From NCBI GenBank assembly GCA_947178475.1, contig CAMWYM010000002.1, positions 1-64,000 on the forward strand: 64,000 nucleotides of DNA, given 5' to 3'. Positions 39,417-49,259 of the stretch are shown piece by piece. The DNA is from an uncultured Clostridium sp. (GTDB lineage Bacteria > Bacillota > Clostridia > Lachnospirales > Lachnospiraceae). A program made the position numbers and the translations under genes. Under the pieces are notes generated by a model. That model saw only the letters and a program-made list of their open reading frames with translations. It made no database searches and was not told the DNA's origin. Numbering within the stretch: the first letter of the stretch is position 1; every line of letters begins with the position of its first letter.

Positions 39417-39914
39417 TCATCTGTTGTCGATGTGTTCAGGATATAAATCATGATTTGCCAAACGGCTCCATGCCACTTCTTCCCACTTTGTTCCCGATTT
39501 TCCATAATTACAATAGGGGTCTATGGAAATCCCTCCGCGAGGTGTAAATTTCCCCCACACCTCAATATACTTCGGATCCATTAACCGAATCAAATCCTTC
39601 ATGATAATATTTACACAATCCTCATGAAAATCTCCATGATTCCTAAAACTGAACAGATACAGCTTTAAGGATTTGGATTCCACCATCTTTTCCCCCGGTA
39701 CATAGGAGATATAAATCGTTGCAAAATCCGGCTGCCCGGTAATCGGACAAAGGGAGGTAAATTCCGGACAATTGAACTTCACAAAATAATCATTTTCCGG
39801 ATGTTTGTTTAAAAAGGTCTCCAAAATCTCAGGTGCATAATCCTGAGGATACTCTGTCCCCAAAGCTCCTAAAAGAGTTACACCATCCACTTCCTTATCC
39901 TCTCTTCCACTCAT
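39417..39914 (-). CDS. queF: NADPH-dependent 7-cyano-7-deazaguanine reductase
   Basis: Start revised to MSGREDKEV (GGAGGG upstream); '[16 protein letters not shown]', '[21 protein letters not shown]'. Confidence 0.95.
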   Translation of the reverse strand: MSGREDKEVDGVTLLGALGTEYPQDYAPEILETFLNKHPENDYFVKFNCPEFTSLCPITGQPDFATIYISYVPGEKMVESKSLKLYLFSFRNHGDFHEDCVNIIMKDLIRLMDPKYIEVWGKFTPRGGISIDPYCNYGKSGTKWEEVAWSRLANHDLYPEHIDNR

Positions 39915-39940
39915 TGTATTTACCCTCCCATAAATTATAA

Positions 39941-40005
39941 TGATGTTAATGAAGCACACAAATTCACCCTTGCAAGCAAGTGAATTTGTGTACATTATAT
40001 CATAA
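39941..40005. repeat. Palindromic intergenic repeat, copy D
   Basis: TTAATGAAGC-ACACAAATTCAC-ccttgcaagcaa-GTGAATTTGTGT-ACATTATATCATA; shares outer ends with copies A and C. Confidence 0.5.
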
Positions 40006-40043
40006 ATCTATCTAACCCGGCAACAGGCAAAACCTGATGCCTT

Positions 40044-42107
40044 CTATTCCTCTTTGATTATATTTTTACTCCCGACATAGGTTGCATAGAAATATCCACC
40101 ATAAACCACTAGTAAAAAGATAACCGTAGCCACCACAGAGGGAATCATATCATCAGGACTCACCTGAACAGACGCAAGCTTAAGCCCAAATTGAATCCCA
40201 AAGATAGAATGAATAGTGGCAAGTACCAGCGGCACAAGAAAGAAAATACCAATCTGGCGGAACAGCGACTGATTAATCATTTCCTCGTCTACACCAATTT
40301 TTCTGAGAATCGTATACCGCTGTTTGTTATCCGAATTTTCTGTGAGCTCCTTAAGTGCCAGAATTGCAGAACTGGTAATCAGAAAAATCACGCCAAGATA
40401 AATAGCGATAAATGTCACGACGGTTGCCAGTCCTCTACTGGAATCCATAATATATAACCTTGTCATACCATCTATCTGAAGTCCCTTTTCCTGAATATTA
40501 CGAACGAGCTCTGAATCCTTATCCATAAACATATCATCTATCTTTCTCTTTTCCTCCTCCGTACCCACATTATAATTGGCAGCAAGATATATTTTTTCTT
40601 TTATATCTTCTGTCAAGTTACAGCTATCCGGAACCACAATAATTCCCGCATTGGTGTTACTGGCAGAAATCTCAATATAACCGTCCTGACATTCACTATA
40701 TTTAGGAATATATTTGTTTCCCACAACTGTAATTTCGGTATTTGCTGCAAGCACTTTGTCATATATATCCTTCATACTCTTAAAGGTACACAATACCATA
40801 TACTCATCATCTTCTAATTCATATTGTGATATTCCATATAATTGTGCAATTTTATTATAATCTGATATTTTTATAAGTTCTTCTGCCCGGTCCATTGGCA
40901 GATACGGGAACTCCTGACTTACTTCCTCCTTCATATCTCCCAAAAAATCTTTTCGCGTAAATTTATCCGTGGCATAGGTCTCTATTTCTGTCAAATCCTT
41001 CAGCAGGCTCATATCAAAGCCGTTTGCCTTCAAGGTGTCACTGATTTTTATTTGAGAATCCTCGATCCGCTCCCTTGTAAAATCACCTGAATCGGGCAAA
41101 TTAGCTGTCTTAAACAGATTGATATCACACGGTGTCATCCTGTCTAAATCCTTGGTCAGTATATTATTTAAGGACAATGCCGTAGACAGTGCGGATATGG
41201 TCATAAAAAGCAGCAGACATATTACCGTCATGCTGACCACTGTAGTATTAATCTTATTGTGAATCTGCCGTAAAACAAAGATATTTGTTCCATTCAGATA
41301 TAGACTACTCCTGGATTGGACAATCCGAAGAACAAAGCCTGACAACGACCAAAATATTAAAAATGTGGATACGATTCCCATGGAAATCGGAATTAGTATT
41401 TTATCTGCCGTATCCAGTTTGGTAATTCCCCCTGTTACAAACCAGTACGCATATCCCAATATACCAACTGCAGTTAAAAATACAACTACACACAGAAAAA
41501 GATTCTTTATTTTAACCTGTTCATTCTTCTTAACTGCAGTTAATAAATCAATAAGCTTGCACTTAGATATAGTCACTGTATTAAACAACATAACCATAAT
41601 GTACATAATCCCAAAGTACAAACATGTTTTCAGACATGCCTCCTGTGAAAACACAAAGGCATATCCACTCATATCCGCCCGAAACAACTTTGCCACCAGG
41701 ATCGACATCAGCTGGGAACCAAACACACCGATCACCAATCCCACCACAAGGGAAAAAAGTCCAATGATAACTGTTTCTAACAGAAGAATTCTGGATATCT
41801 GTCCCTTTCCCATTCCAAGGGTCATATATAGTCCAAATTCCTGTTTTCTCCGTTTAATCAGAAAATTATTGGCATAGACAATTAGAAAGCCCAATACAAT
41901 TGCCACAAACACAGAAACACCGGCCATTATATATAGCATTATATCCATTATCTCCTGTGTAGAGCTGCTCGCCTGCATCATCGCTTTTTGACTGTCCAAT
42001 GAATTAAACATATAAAATATAGCAACACCTAAAATCAATGTGAGAAAGTAAATGGCATAATCTTTAATACTTTTTCGAATATTTTTTACAGAAAGCTTAA
42101 ATAACAT
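40044..42107 (-). CDS. Bce-type ABC transporter permease (FtsX-like)
   Basis: 687 aa, N-terminal 'LFKLSVKNIRKSIKDYAIYFLTL', 'RRKQEFGLYMTLGMGKGQI', large extracytoplasmic loop, C-terminal TMs. Confidence 0.88.
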   Translation of the reverse strand: MLFKLSVKNIRKSIKDYAIYFLTLILGVAIFYMFNSLDSQKAMMQASSSTQEIMDIMLYIMAGVSVFVAIVLGFLIVYANNFLIKRRKQEFGLYMTLGMGKGQISRILLLETVIIGLFSLVVGLVIGVFGSQLMSILVAKLFRADMSGYAFVFSQEACLKTCLYFGIMYIMVMLFNTVTISKCKLIDLLTAVKKNEQVKIKNLFLCVVVFLTAVGILGYAYWFVTGGITKLDTADKILIPISMGIVSTFLIFWSLSGFVLRIVQSRSSLYLNGTNIFVLRQIHNKINTTVVSMTVICLLLFMTISALSTALSLNNILTKDLDRMTPCDINLFKTANLPDSGDFTRERIEDSQIKISDTLKANGFDMSLLKDLTEIETYATDKFTRKDFLGDMKEEVSQEFPYLPMDRAEELIKISDYNKIAQLYGISQYELEDDEYMVLCTFKSMKDIYDKVLAANTEITVVGNKYIPKYSECQDGYIEISASNTNAGIIVVPDSCNLTEDIKEKIYLAANYNVGTEEEKRKIDDMFMDKDSELVRNIQEKGLQIDGMTRLYIMDSSRGLATVVTFIAIYLGVIFLITSSAILALKELTENSDNKQRYTILRKIGVDEEMINQSLFRQIGIFFLVPLVLATIHSIFGIQFGLKLASVQVSPDDMIPSVVATVIFLLVVYGGYFYATYVGSKNIIKEE

Positions 42108-42864
42108 CGTTCAGTTCACCTCCCAGAAGAGTCACCACCTCAATAATCTTCTCGAAAAATTCCTTTCTGCCATCCCCACCCTTTACCAGTTCGTCAAATA
42201 ACATTCCATCTTTAATAAAGAGTATCCTGTCCGCATAGCTCGCTGTAAAGGCATCGTGAGTCACCATCAGTATTGTGGTCTGCATATTACGATTCAACGT
42301 TTCAAAGCTCTCTAGAAGCTGTCTTGCCGACTTAGAATCCAACGCTCCGGTAGGCTCATCCGCCAATACCAGTTTAGGATTTGTAATAATCGCTCTGGCT
42401 GAAGCAACTCTCTGCTTTTGCCCACCAGATAACTGATACGGATATTTATTCAAATAATCGATAATCTCTAATTTCGTGGCTATCTCCTTTACCCTTTGGT
42501 CAATCTCAAAGGGTTTCACCTTCTGTATAGTGAGGGCTAACGCAATATTCTCATAGGCTGTCAGCGTATCCAACAAATTAAAATCCTGAAAAATGAATCC
42601 AAGCTCCTCCCTTCTGAATTTATCAAGATTTTTTCCCTTCAGCTCCGTAATATCCTGACCGTTTATCCGAATATGTCCTGCCGTCACCCGGTCAATAGTG
42701 GAAATGCAGTTAAGCAGGGTAGTCTTTCCACTGCCACTGGCTCCCATAATTCCTACAAACTCGCCCTCGTCCACATCAAAGCTGATTACATCAATCGCCC
42801 TTGTCAGATTAGACTTATTCCCATAATATTTTTCAACCTGTTCTACTTCCAACAAATGCTCCAT
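42097..42864 (-). CDS. Bce-type ABC transporter ATP-binding protein
   Basis: Start revised to MEHLLEVEQVEKYYGN; 'GASGSGKTTLLNCIS', 'LSGGQKQRVASARAI', 'LVLADEPTGALD'. Confidence 0.93.
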   Translation of the reverse strand: MEHLLEVEQVEKYYGNKSNLTRAIDVISFDVDEGEFVGIMGASGSGKTTLLNCISTIDRVTAGHIRINGQDITELKGKNLDKFRREELGFIFQDFNLLDTLTAYENIALALTIQKVKPFEIDQRVKEIATKLEIIDYLNKYPYQLSGGQKQRVASARAIITNPKLVLADEPTGALDSKSARQLLESFETLNRNMQTTILMVTHDAFTASYADRILFIKDGMLFDELVKGGDGRKEFFEKIIEVVTLLGGELNDVI

Positions 42865-43027
42865 CGTTATTTCATTTCCTCTCTTTTTTATTTCCATCAG
42901 GAAAGGCTTAATGGAAGTGCACACGCTTCCATCAAGCCTCCACCATGAGGGAGTTGAATGCAAAGAAATACTCTCTTTTGCACAATCCTATCATAAGCTG
43001 TTTTCCTTTCCTCTACCATCGATTCAG

Positions 43028-43054
43028 CTTACAATATAGTGACGATTTTGTAAG
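43028..43054. promoter_or_regulatory. Inverted repeat upstream of the Bce-type ABC operon, possible regulator site
   Basis: CTTACAA-13 nt-TTGTAAG. Confidence 0.4.
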
Positions 43055-43204
43055 GTTGGGGGAGAGTTTTGTATGTTTTTAAGAATTTTCTTATCTTGTT
43101 AGGTGCCCTTGTCCCGGGCTGTTAGATGAGGGTTGAGAAATGATATATTTTCAAATAGTTTTGTATTTTTATTGTTATCACTTTCTATATTTCTGATTCA
43201 AATC

Positions 43205-43318
43205 AGGCAACCGGTAATTACCCAATTTCATATACTTTCTCTGCCATACGGGTACAGGCAGTGTGTCAGAGTATTTGGTTAGAAATATTGGGCAATAGTT
43301 CCGGTTCGGTATCTGCCT
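43205..43318. repeat. Long imperfect palindrome
   Basis: GGCAACCGG(taatta)CCCAAT ... ATTGGG(caatagtt)CCGGTT...TGCC, with further inner complementarity ATACT/AGTAT and CTGCC/GGCAG. Confidence 0.55.
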
Positions 43319-43380
43319 AAATGGCATTAACGATCTTTCCAATTGACATTACTTGCTATCGATAAATCATCAACGAAATG

Positions 43381-46300
43381 TCAATTCAATAGAATATCCT
43401 TCAACGTATCCATCAGGTTTGGTATATCAATAGGTTTTGCAACATGACCATTCATTCCGACCTCCATTGCCTTCTGCTTGTCCTCGTCGAAGGCGTTCGC
43501 CGTCATCGCCACAATCGGAACAGATGCCCGTGCAGAATCTTCCAAAGCTCGGATCTGACGTGTTGCCTCGTAGCCATCCATAATCGGCATCTGAATATCC
43601 ATCAGAATAAGATCATAGGTACCTGCCTCCACATTCTTTATCGTATCCACAGCTTTTGTTCCGTCATCTACGATATCAATCACCAAGCCCGCAGCCTCCA
43701 GAATTTCCCGGGCAATTTCCTGATTGATTTCGTTATCCTCCACCAGCAGTATCTTCTTACCTTTCAAAAGTTCATCTGACTCCTCCTTGGTATCAGCCTC
43801 CGGCTCCGTATATGGAGCCACCAAAATCTGATGGAGCTCAGAAAGGAAAATCGGTTTCGAGCAAAATGCCGTAACACCAGCCTCTTTTGCCTCATCCTCA
43901 ATATCAGCCCAGTCATACGCAGTAAGGATAATAATTGTTGCCGTATCTCCGATAACCTTACGGATTCTGCGAACAACCTCAATTCCATTCATATCCGGCA
44001 TAAGCCAGTCAATAATATATGCACTGTACGGTTTATTTTCTTCTATCGCAAACTCAGTACGGACAACCGCTTCCTTTCCCTGTGTTGTCCAATCAGGATT
44101 CATGCCAATGGAAGAAAGCATCTTGCTGACGCTCATACAGGTATTTACATCATCATCCACAATCAATGCCCGCAAATTCTCCAGCTTCTCCAGATGCTCT
44201 GTCTTTTGGGGCTGATTAAGCGTGCGGAACCGGAAGGATACAATAAACTCTGTTCCCTTCCCCACTTCGCTCTCCACCTCCACAGTTCCATTCATCATAT
44301 CTATGATATTCTTGGTAATCGCAAGACCGAGACCAGTTCCCTGAATGCCACTTACCGTGGCAGTCTGCTCCCGTTCAAATGGCTCAAATACATGCTTTAA
44401 AAATTCTTCACTCATGCCAATACCGTTATCCTTAATCCGGAACTGGTATGAAGCATATCCATCTGGATCGCTTTCTGTCTGTATAATGCGGACGCTGACC
44501 GTCCCGCCTGCCTTTGTATATTTCATCGCATTGCTTAAAATATTCAAAAGCACCTGATTCAGGCGAAGCTTATCACAGATAATCGTCTCATTTGTCACAT
44601 CCACTGTATCAATATAGAATTCAAACTGTTTTGCCTTCACATCAGACTGTACAATCGTTTTCAGGTCGTGCATAATTTCAGGAAGACTTGTTTCCTCCTC
44701 ATTAATTCTGACCTTCCCGCTTTCAATCCGGCTCATATCCAGCACATCATTAATCAGGCTTAGCAGATGCTTGCTGGAGGTCATAATCTTATCCAGATAA
44801 TTCCGCACGGTTTCCCTGCTGTCAAGATGCGTTGCAGCCAAAGAGGTAAATCCGATTATCGCATTCATCGGTGTACGGATATCGTGAGACATATTGTTCA
44901 GAAAAGCTGTCTTTGCACGGTTGGCATGCTGGGCTTGTTCCAGCGCTTCTGCCAATGCCTGCTTCTGCTCCTGTTCCTGACGCACAATTTCATCAATATT
45001 ACGAAATCCAACGAGAACAGTAAATCCCTCCTGTGATCTCTTTCCCTCCGCCTTAACATAGGTAAACTGATAATTATGTATCGCTCCATCAACCAGCACC
45101 CGATAGCTTCCTATATATTCCGTATCGGAGCCAAGCTTTTCGGTCACCTTATCAATAGACAGCGCCTCCAAAAGCTCCTGCCTGTCCTCCGAATAAACAC
45201 GCTCCTCAATATACTGCCGCACAAGCGGAGTATAAGAAAATGTCTTCAGGAAATCTTTTTCCAGCCCAGAAGTTATATACCCCTCCATCTTAACGATTTT
45301 AGCTGTATCCTCCTCAGTATTTACCGCATAAACATTGAGATAATCACGGCTCAGTGCATCCACAATGGCAAACTGCTCCTCCAGCTTCTCATTTGCCTCC
45401 TCAGATACATTCAATATTTTCCCCTTCCACCTTGCCCATAATATCAGTGCCAGAATAATGACCAGAACCAGAGCAATAGCCAGAGCCACCAGAGCCATTG
45501 TCTCAGGATTAGCCCGCATGTACTGCGCCAAAGTCAAATCCTGCGGTGTATAAGAAGTATACTGTGCGATCAACTGGTTGAGTGTGTCCTCCGACATCTG
45601 CTTCAGACATTTGCCCAGTATCGTCACAAGCTCGTGGTCGCAATTCTCTCTGACATACATCTGAAATTCGAATCTTACGCCGTTGACAACACTGTATTGC
45701 AGGGAACCCGTCAAATCATCATTCACAAACATCTGTGCTGTGTAGGTATATACATAAGCAGCATCCGCTTCTCCCTTTAGGACAGCATGAATCGCCTCAT
45801 CCCTTGTGTCATAGTACAGTACCTTTGCATCACCGATAATCTCTTTTTCCAGTGGATCCTCTCCCTGAGAATTCGCAACTGCAATCGTCTTAATCTTGCC
45901 CGTAAAATTACTTTTCGTCACCTTTGCCACACCAACCGTCATGTAGGTATCTGTATTAAATCCGCGATACAAATTCTCCTCCGTCGTCAAATCAGATGTC
46001 CTTTTGTCTATAACAATATCCACACCATTGGTATTCGCAGTATTGTAATAATCCTCCCTGTTTTCGGGTACAACAATTTCATATGGCAGACCACTAAACT
46101 CCATAACCTTATCGAAATAATCCGGCATAATCCCCTTTAACTCCCCGTTCTCAACGTAAGAATAAGGAGCTCTGTCTCCAATCGCCGTCACTGTAATTTT
46201 TTTCTTCCCTGCAAGAACATCCTGTATATATGCTTTCTCGCGTTCGGTAAATACAAGCTCAGAAGAGTAGACTTGTCTATAATATTTAAAAAACAACGAA

Positions 46301-47061
46301 TTTTCCCAGTCTCCCTCATTGATATCCATCTGCTCAATGGCATAATTGATTTCCTTCAGCAGCTCTTTGTCTTCTTTTCGTACAATCACATAAAAATTCT
46401 CTGTCTCCAGCGTGTCCAGCGTTCTTTCATTTTCCGACTTTCTCAGATTGCTGGTGAGGACTGCATCAATACTGCCATCCTTCAAAGCCTCCGCAAGCTG
46501 CTGTGAATCTTCATACTCCTTCGTATTGTAGGAAAATTGTTTCTCTTCGGCAAACTCCGCCAGTTTGTCATTCTGGCTGCTCCCTGCAAGCAGACCGACA
46601 CGCATCCCATTGTAGGTCGCATATTCCCCGCTATGATATTTCGTGTTATCTGCTAACACGGAAAGAATCGTACTGTTGCGCCCAATTGGGTATGAAAATG
46701 CAAATCTGGCTTCACGATCAGGAGTTTTCCTTGCAGATGAAACCATGTCAATCTCACCATTTTCTAGCATGTCAAGCATATCATTCCACGATTTGTCATA
46801 TCCAACATAGTCAAAATTCAGATGTGAATATTGAGAAATCATCTGCAAAACCTCAATACCATATCCGGTCAGATTTCCCTTCTCATCCTTTGTATGATAA
46901 CCATCAAAATAGAAAATACCTGCCTTCACCCTCTCATTAGCTGCCTCGTCTGGCACACTTACATTAGATGCATTAGCTGGTATAAAATTGTATAAAATAA
47001 GAAAAAGACATAGTAATGCTGCTATCCGCCTTTTGCTATGTATTTTATCTAAGACACACAT
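43381..47061 (-). CDS. Hybrid sensor histidine kinase: two periplasmic SBP_bac_3-type domains, TM, HisKA-HATPase, two REC domains
   Basis: Start revised to MCVLDKIHSKRR (GGGAG upstream); 'NMSHDIRTPMNAIIGF', 'GTGLGLAI', REC motifs 'ALIVDDD' and 'ILLVEDNEINQEIAREIL'. Confidence 0.92.
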   Translation of the reverse strand: MCVLDKIHSKRRIAALLCLFLILYNFIPANASNVSVPDEAANERVKAGIFYFDGYHTKDEKGNLTGYGIEVLQMISQYSHLNFDYVGYDKSWNDMLDMLENGEIDMVSSARKTPDREARFAFSYPIGRNSTILSVLADNTKYHSGEYATYNGMRVGLLAGSSQNDKLAEFAEEKQFSYNTKEYEDSQQLAEALKDGSIDAVLTSNLRKSENERTLDTLETENFYVIVRKEDKELLKEINYAIEQMDINEGDWENSLFFKYYRQVYSSELVFTEREKAYIQDVLAGKKKITVTAIGDRAPYSYVENGELKGIMPDYFDKVMEFSGLPYEIVVPENREDYYNTANTNGVDIVIDKRTSDLTTEENLYRGFNTDTYMTVGVAKVTKSNFTGKIKTIAVANSQGEDPLEKEIIGDAKVLYYDTRDEAIHAVLKGEADAAYVYTYTAQMFVNDDLTGSLQYSVVNGVRFEFQMYVRENCDHELVTILGKCLKQMSEDTLNQLIAQYTSYTPQDLTLAQYMRANPETMALVALAIALVLVIILALILWARWKGKILNVSEEANEKLEEQFAIVDALSRDYLNVYAVNTEEDTAKIVKMEGYITSGLEKDFLKTFSYTPLVRQYIEERVYSEDRQELLEALSIDKVTEKLGSDTEYIGSYRVLVDGAIHNYQFTYVKAEGKRSQEGFTVLVGFRNIDEIVRQEQEQKQALAEALEQAQHANRAKTAFLNNMSHDIRTPMNAIIGFTSLAATHLDSRETVRNYLDKIMTSSKHLLSLINDVLDMSRIESGKVRINEEETSLPEIMHDLKTIVQSDVKAKQFEFYIDTVDVTNETIICDKLRLNQVLLNILSNAMKYTKAGGTVSVRIIQTESDPDGYASYQFRIKDNGIGMSEEFLKHVFEPFEREQTATVSGIQGTGLGLAITKNIIDMMNGTVEVESEVGKGTEFIVSFRFRTLNQPQKTEHLEKLENLRALIVDDDVNTCMSVSKMLSSIGMNPDWTTQGKEAVVRTEFAIEENKPYSAYIIDWLMPDMNGIEVVRRIRKVIGDTATIIILTAYDWADIEDEAKEAGVTAFCSKPIFLSELHQILVAPYTEPEADTKEESDELLKGKKILLVEDNEINQEIAREILEAAGLVIDIVDDGTKAVDTIKNVEAGTYDLILMDIQMPIMDGYEATRQIRALEDSARASVPIVAMTANAFDEDKQKAMEVGMNGHVAKPIDIPNLMDTLKDILLN

Positions 47062-47104
47062 AATTTTCGCTCCCTTTTGTAAATACTTTTTTTCTATTGT
47101 AACA

Positions 47105-47170
47105 TATGTCACCAATTTTCGGAGAAAATTGATGACCTGCTTGCGCATCAGCGCAATTCATTATAACACA
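47105..47170. repeat. Palindromic intergenic repeat, copy B
   Basis: Reverse complement TAATGAATTGCGCTGATGCGCAAGCAGGTCATCAATTTTCTCCGAAAATTGGTGACAT shares blocks TAATGAA, CGCTGATGC, GCAGGTCATCAA, TTGGTGACAT with copy C. Confidence 0.65.
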
Positions 47171-47290
47171 AAATCACGAATCCGAAAATAAATAATTGAG
47201 AGAAATCAAAAACAAAGTTGTATTTTATGTGGTTTCAGCAACGAAAGTATGTTATAATAAATATGATTGTGCTAAGAGGGGAGAAAAATA

Positions 47291-49246
47291 ATGAGTCAGC
47301 TAGTCTATACAAATGAAAAATGTCAGGGGTGTAATCGTTGCATTTCGGTCTGTCCGGTTTTGACTGCAAATTATTCCGTTCAATCAGAGAAGGGACAGCG
47401 GATTGAGGTACATAGTGAAAATTGTATCGGATGCGGTGCCTGCTTTGATGTGTGTGAGCATAAGGCCAGAGAATATTATGACGATACAGAGCAGTTTTTT
47501 CATGACTTAGCGTGCGGAGAGCAGATATCTGTGCTGCTTGCCCCGGCATTTCAGGCGAATTATCCAGAGGAATACGCCTCTATATTAGGCGGCTTAAAGG
47601 ATTTGGGGGTCAATCGGATTATCAGTGTCAGCTTTGGCGCTGATATTACCACATGGGGATATATCAACTATATATCAGAGCATGACCTGCAGGGTGGAAT
47701 TTCCCAGCCGTGCCCCGCAGTGGTTAATTACATTGAGCATTATGCCCCGGACCTGATACAAAAGCTGATACCGATACACAGCCCTTTGCTATGTGCGGCA
47801 ATTTATGCGAGAAAATATATGCATATTACGGATAAGCTGGCATTTATCAGTCCGTGTATCGCAAAAAAGGTTGAGATCACCGATCCCAATACGTATGGTT
47901 ATGTGTCCTATAATCTGACCTTCAATCATTTTATGGAATATGCAGGGAAGCACAATATTATTGGCGCAGATGCAACAGATGAGATAGAATATGGTTTAGG
48001 CTCTGTTTATCCCACACCGGGAGGGCTTAAGGAGAATGTCTACTGGTTTTGCGGTGAAGAGGCATTCATACGGCAGGTAGAGGGAGAAAAGCGTGCCTAT
48101 GCCTTTTTGGAGGATTACAGGAAGAGACTGGCACGAGGGCAGAGAGTGCCGTTTATGGTTGATATTTTGAACTGCGACAGAGGCTGTCTTTACGGAACAG
48201 GTATTGAAACGGAAAAAAATTTTTCAGAGGAAAACTTTTATAATCTGCAGGAAATCAGAGAGCGCTGTAAGAAAAACAGTGAGACGGATCCATTTTCAAA
48301 AAAGCTTTCTCCAGCGGAGCGTTTGGAGCAGTTTAACAGACAGTTCTCCGAATTGGATATCCGGGATTTTATGCGGAGCTATACCGATAAATCAGGTAGT
48401 ATTTCACTGCGTGAGCCGAGCGAGGAGGACCTGGATGATATATTCATTTCCATGAATAAAAGAAGCTGGGAGCAGAGAAATATTAACTGCGGAGCATGTG
48501 GTTATGGGAATTGTCTGGAAATGGCAGCGGCAATTTACAACGGCAGTAATATACCCCAAAACTGCGTCCATTTTATGAAAGATGAGATTCATGCATTTTC
48601 TGCCAGACTGGAAGAGCAAAATGAGGAATTAAAGCGGGCAATTCAGGAAGAAAAGGAAGGCGAGCTGTTTATTAATCAGATGATAAGCGCTTTTGCGAAG
48701 AGCATTGACATCAAGGACCAGTATACAAAGGGACATTCCTTCCGGGTGGCAGAGTATGCAAGGATGATTGCAGTGAGATTGGGATATAATGACAAAACGC
48801 TGGAAAACATTTATCATATTGCACTGCTTCATGATATCGGAAAGGTTGTAATTCCGGAAAACATTTTAAACAAGCCCGGAAGACTTACGGATGACGAGTA
48901 CGAAACGATTAAGCAGCATGCGCAGTACGGTTACGATATTTTGAAGGAGATTGACTGCCTGCCGAATCTGGCATTGGGTGCCGGGTATCATCATGAGAGA
49001 TTAGATGGAAAGGGATATCCGAACGGAAAGCCGGCAAAAGAAATTCCGCAAATTGCAAGAATTATTGCTGTTGCGGATACCTTTGATGCCATGCATTCCA
49101 CGCGTCCCTACAGAGAATGTATGCCAATGGAAAATATTATTGCTGAGATGAAAAGGGTTTCAGGAACACAGTTGGATGCCCATATTGTGGATATTCTTTT
49201 GGAGCTGATTGAAGAGGGAGCTTTTGAAGAAACTGTTCAGATATAA
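47291..49246 (+). CDS. Ferredoxin/[FeFe]-hydrogenase-like domain fused to HD-GYP domain
   Basis: 2x[4Fe-4S] (CQGCNRCISVCP, CIGCGACFDVC); hydrogenase-like ISQPCPAVVNYIEHY, FISPCIAKK, VDILNCDRGCLYGTG; CGACGYGNCLEMA; HD-GYP motifs HDIGK and HHERLDGKGYP. Confidence 0.9.
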   Translation: MSQLVYTNEKCQGCNRCISVCPVLTANYSVQSEKGQRIEVHSENCIGCGACFDVCEHKAREYYDDTEQFFHDLACGEQISVLLAPAFQANYPEEYASILGGLKDLGVNRIISVSFGADITTWGYINYISEHDLQGGISQPCPAVVNYIEHYAPDLIQKLIPIHSPLLCAAIYARKYMHITDKLAFISPCIAKKVEITDPNTYGYVSYNLTFNHFMEYAGKHNIIGADATDEIEYGLGSVYPTPGGLKENVYWFCGEEAFIRQVEGEKRAYAFLEDYRKRLARGQRVPFMVDILNCDRGCLYGTGIETEKNFSEENFYNLQEIRERCKKNSETDPFSKKLSPAERLEQFNRQFSELDIRDFMRSYTDKSGSISLREPSEEDLDDIFISMNKRSWEQRNINCGACGYGNCLEMAAAIYNGSNIPQNCVHFMKDEIHAFSARLEEQNEELKRAIQEEKEGELFINQMISAFAKSIDIKDQYTKGHSFRVAEYARMIAVRLGYNDKTLENIYHIALLHDIGKVVIPENILNKPGRLTDDEYETIKQHAQYGYDILKEIDCLPNLALGAGYHHERLDGKGYPNGKPAKEIPQIARIIAVADTFDAMHSTRPYRECMPMENIIAEMKRVSGTQLDAHIVDILLELIEEGAFEETVQI

Positions 49247-49259
49247 GATTAAACAACTA

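Noticed and set aside
39505-39995. N-terminal extension of the queF ORF to 39995 and of folC to 39505
   Set aside because: Extensions cover a repeat or overlap the neighbouring gene; internal ATGs at 39914 and 39394 match the family N-termini.
39914-40010. preQ1 riboswitch upstream of queF
   Set aside because: No preQ1-I or preQ1-II consensus pattern seen; the hairpin there fits the palindromic repeat family instead.
43831-44400. 189-aa plus-strand ORF
   Set aside because: Antisense shadow within the hybrid kinase gene.
47061-47148. Upstream start of the hybrid kinase ORF at 47148
   Set aside because: Would place repeat copy B partly in coding sequence; the ATG at 47061 has a better SD (GGGAG) and is followed by a signal-peptide-like N-terminus.
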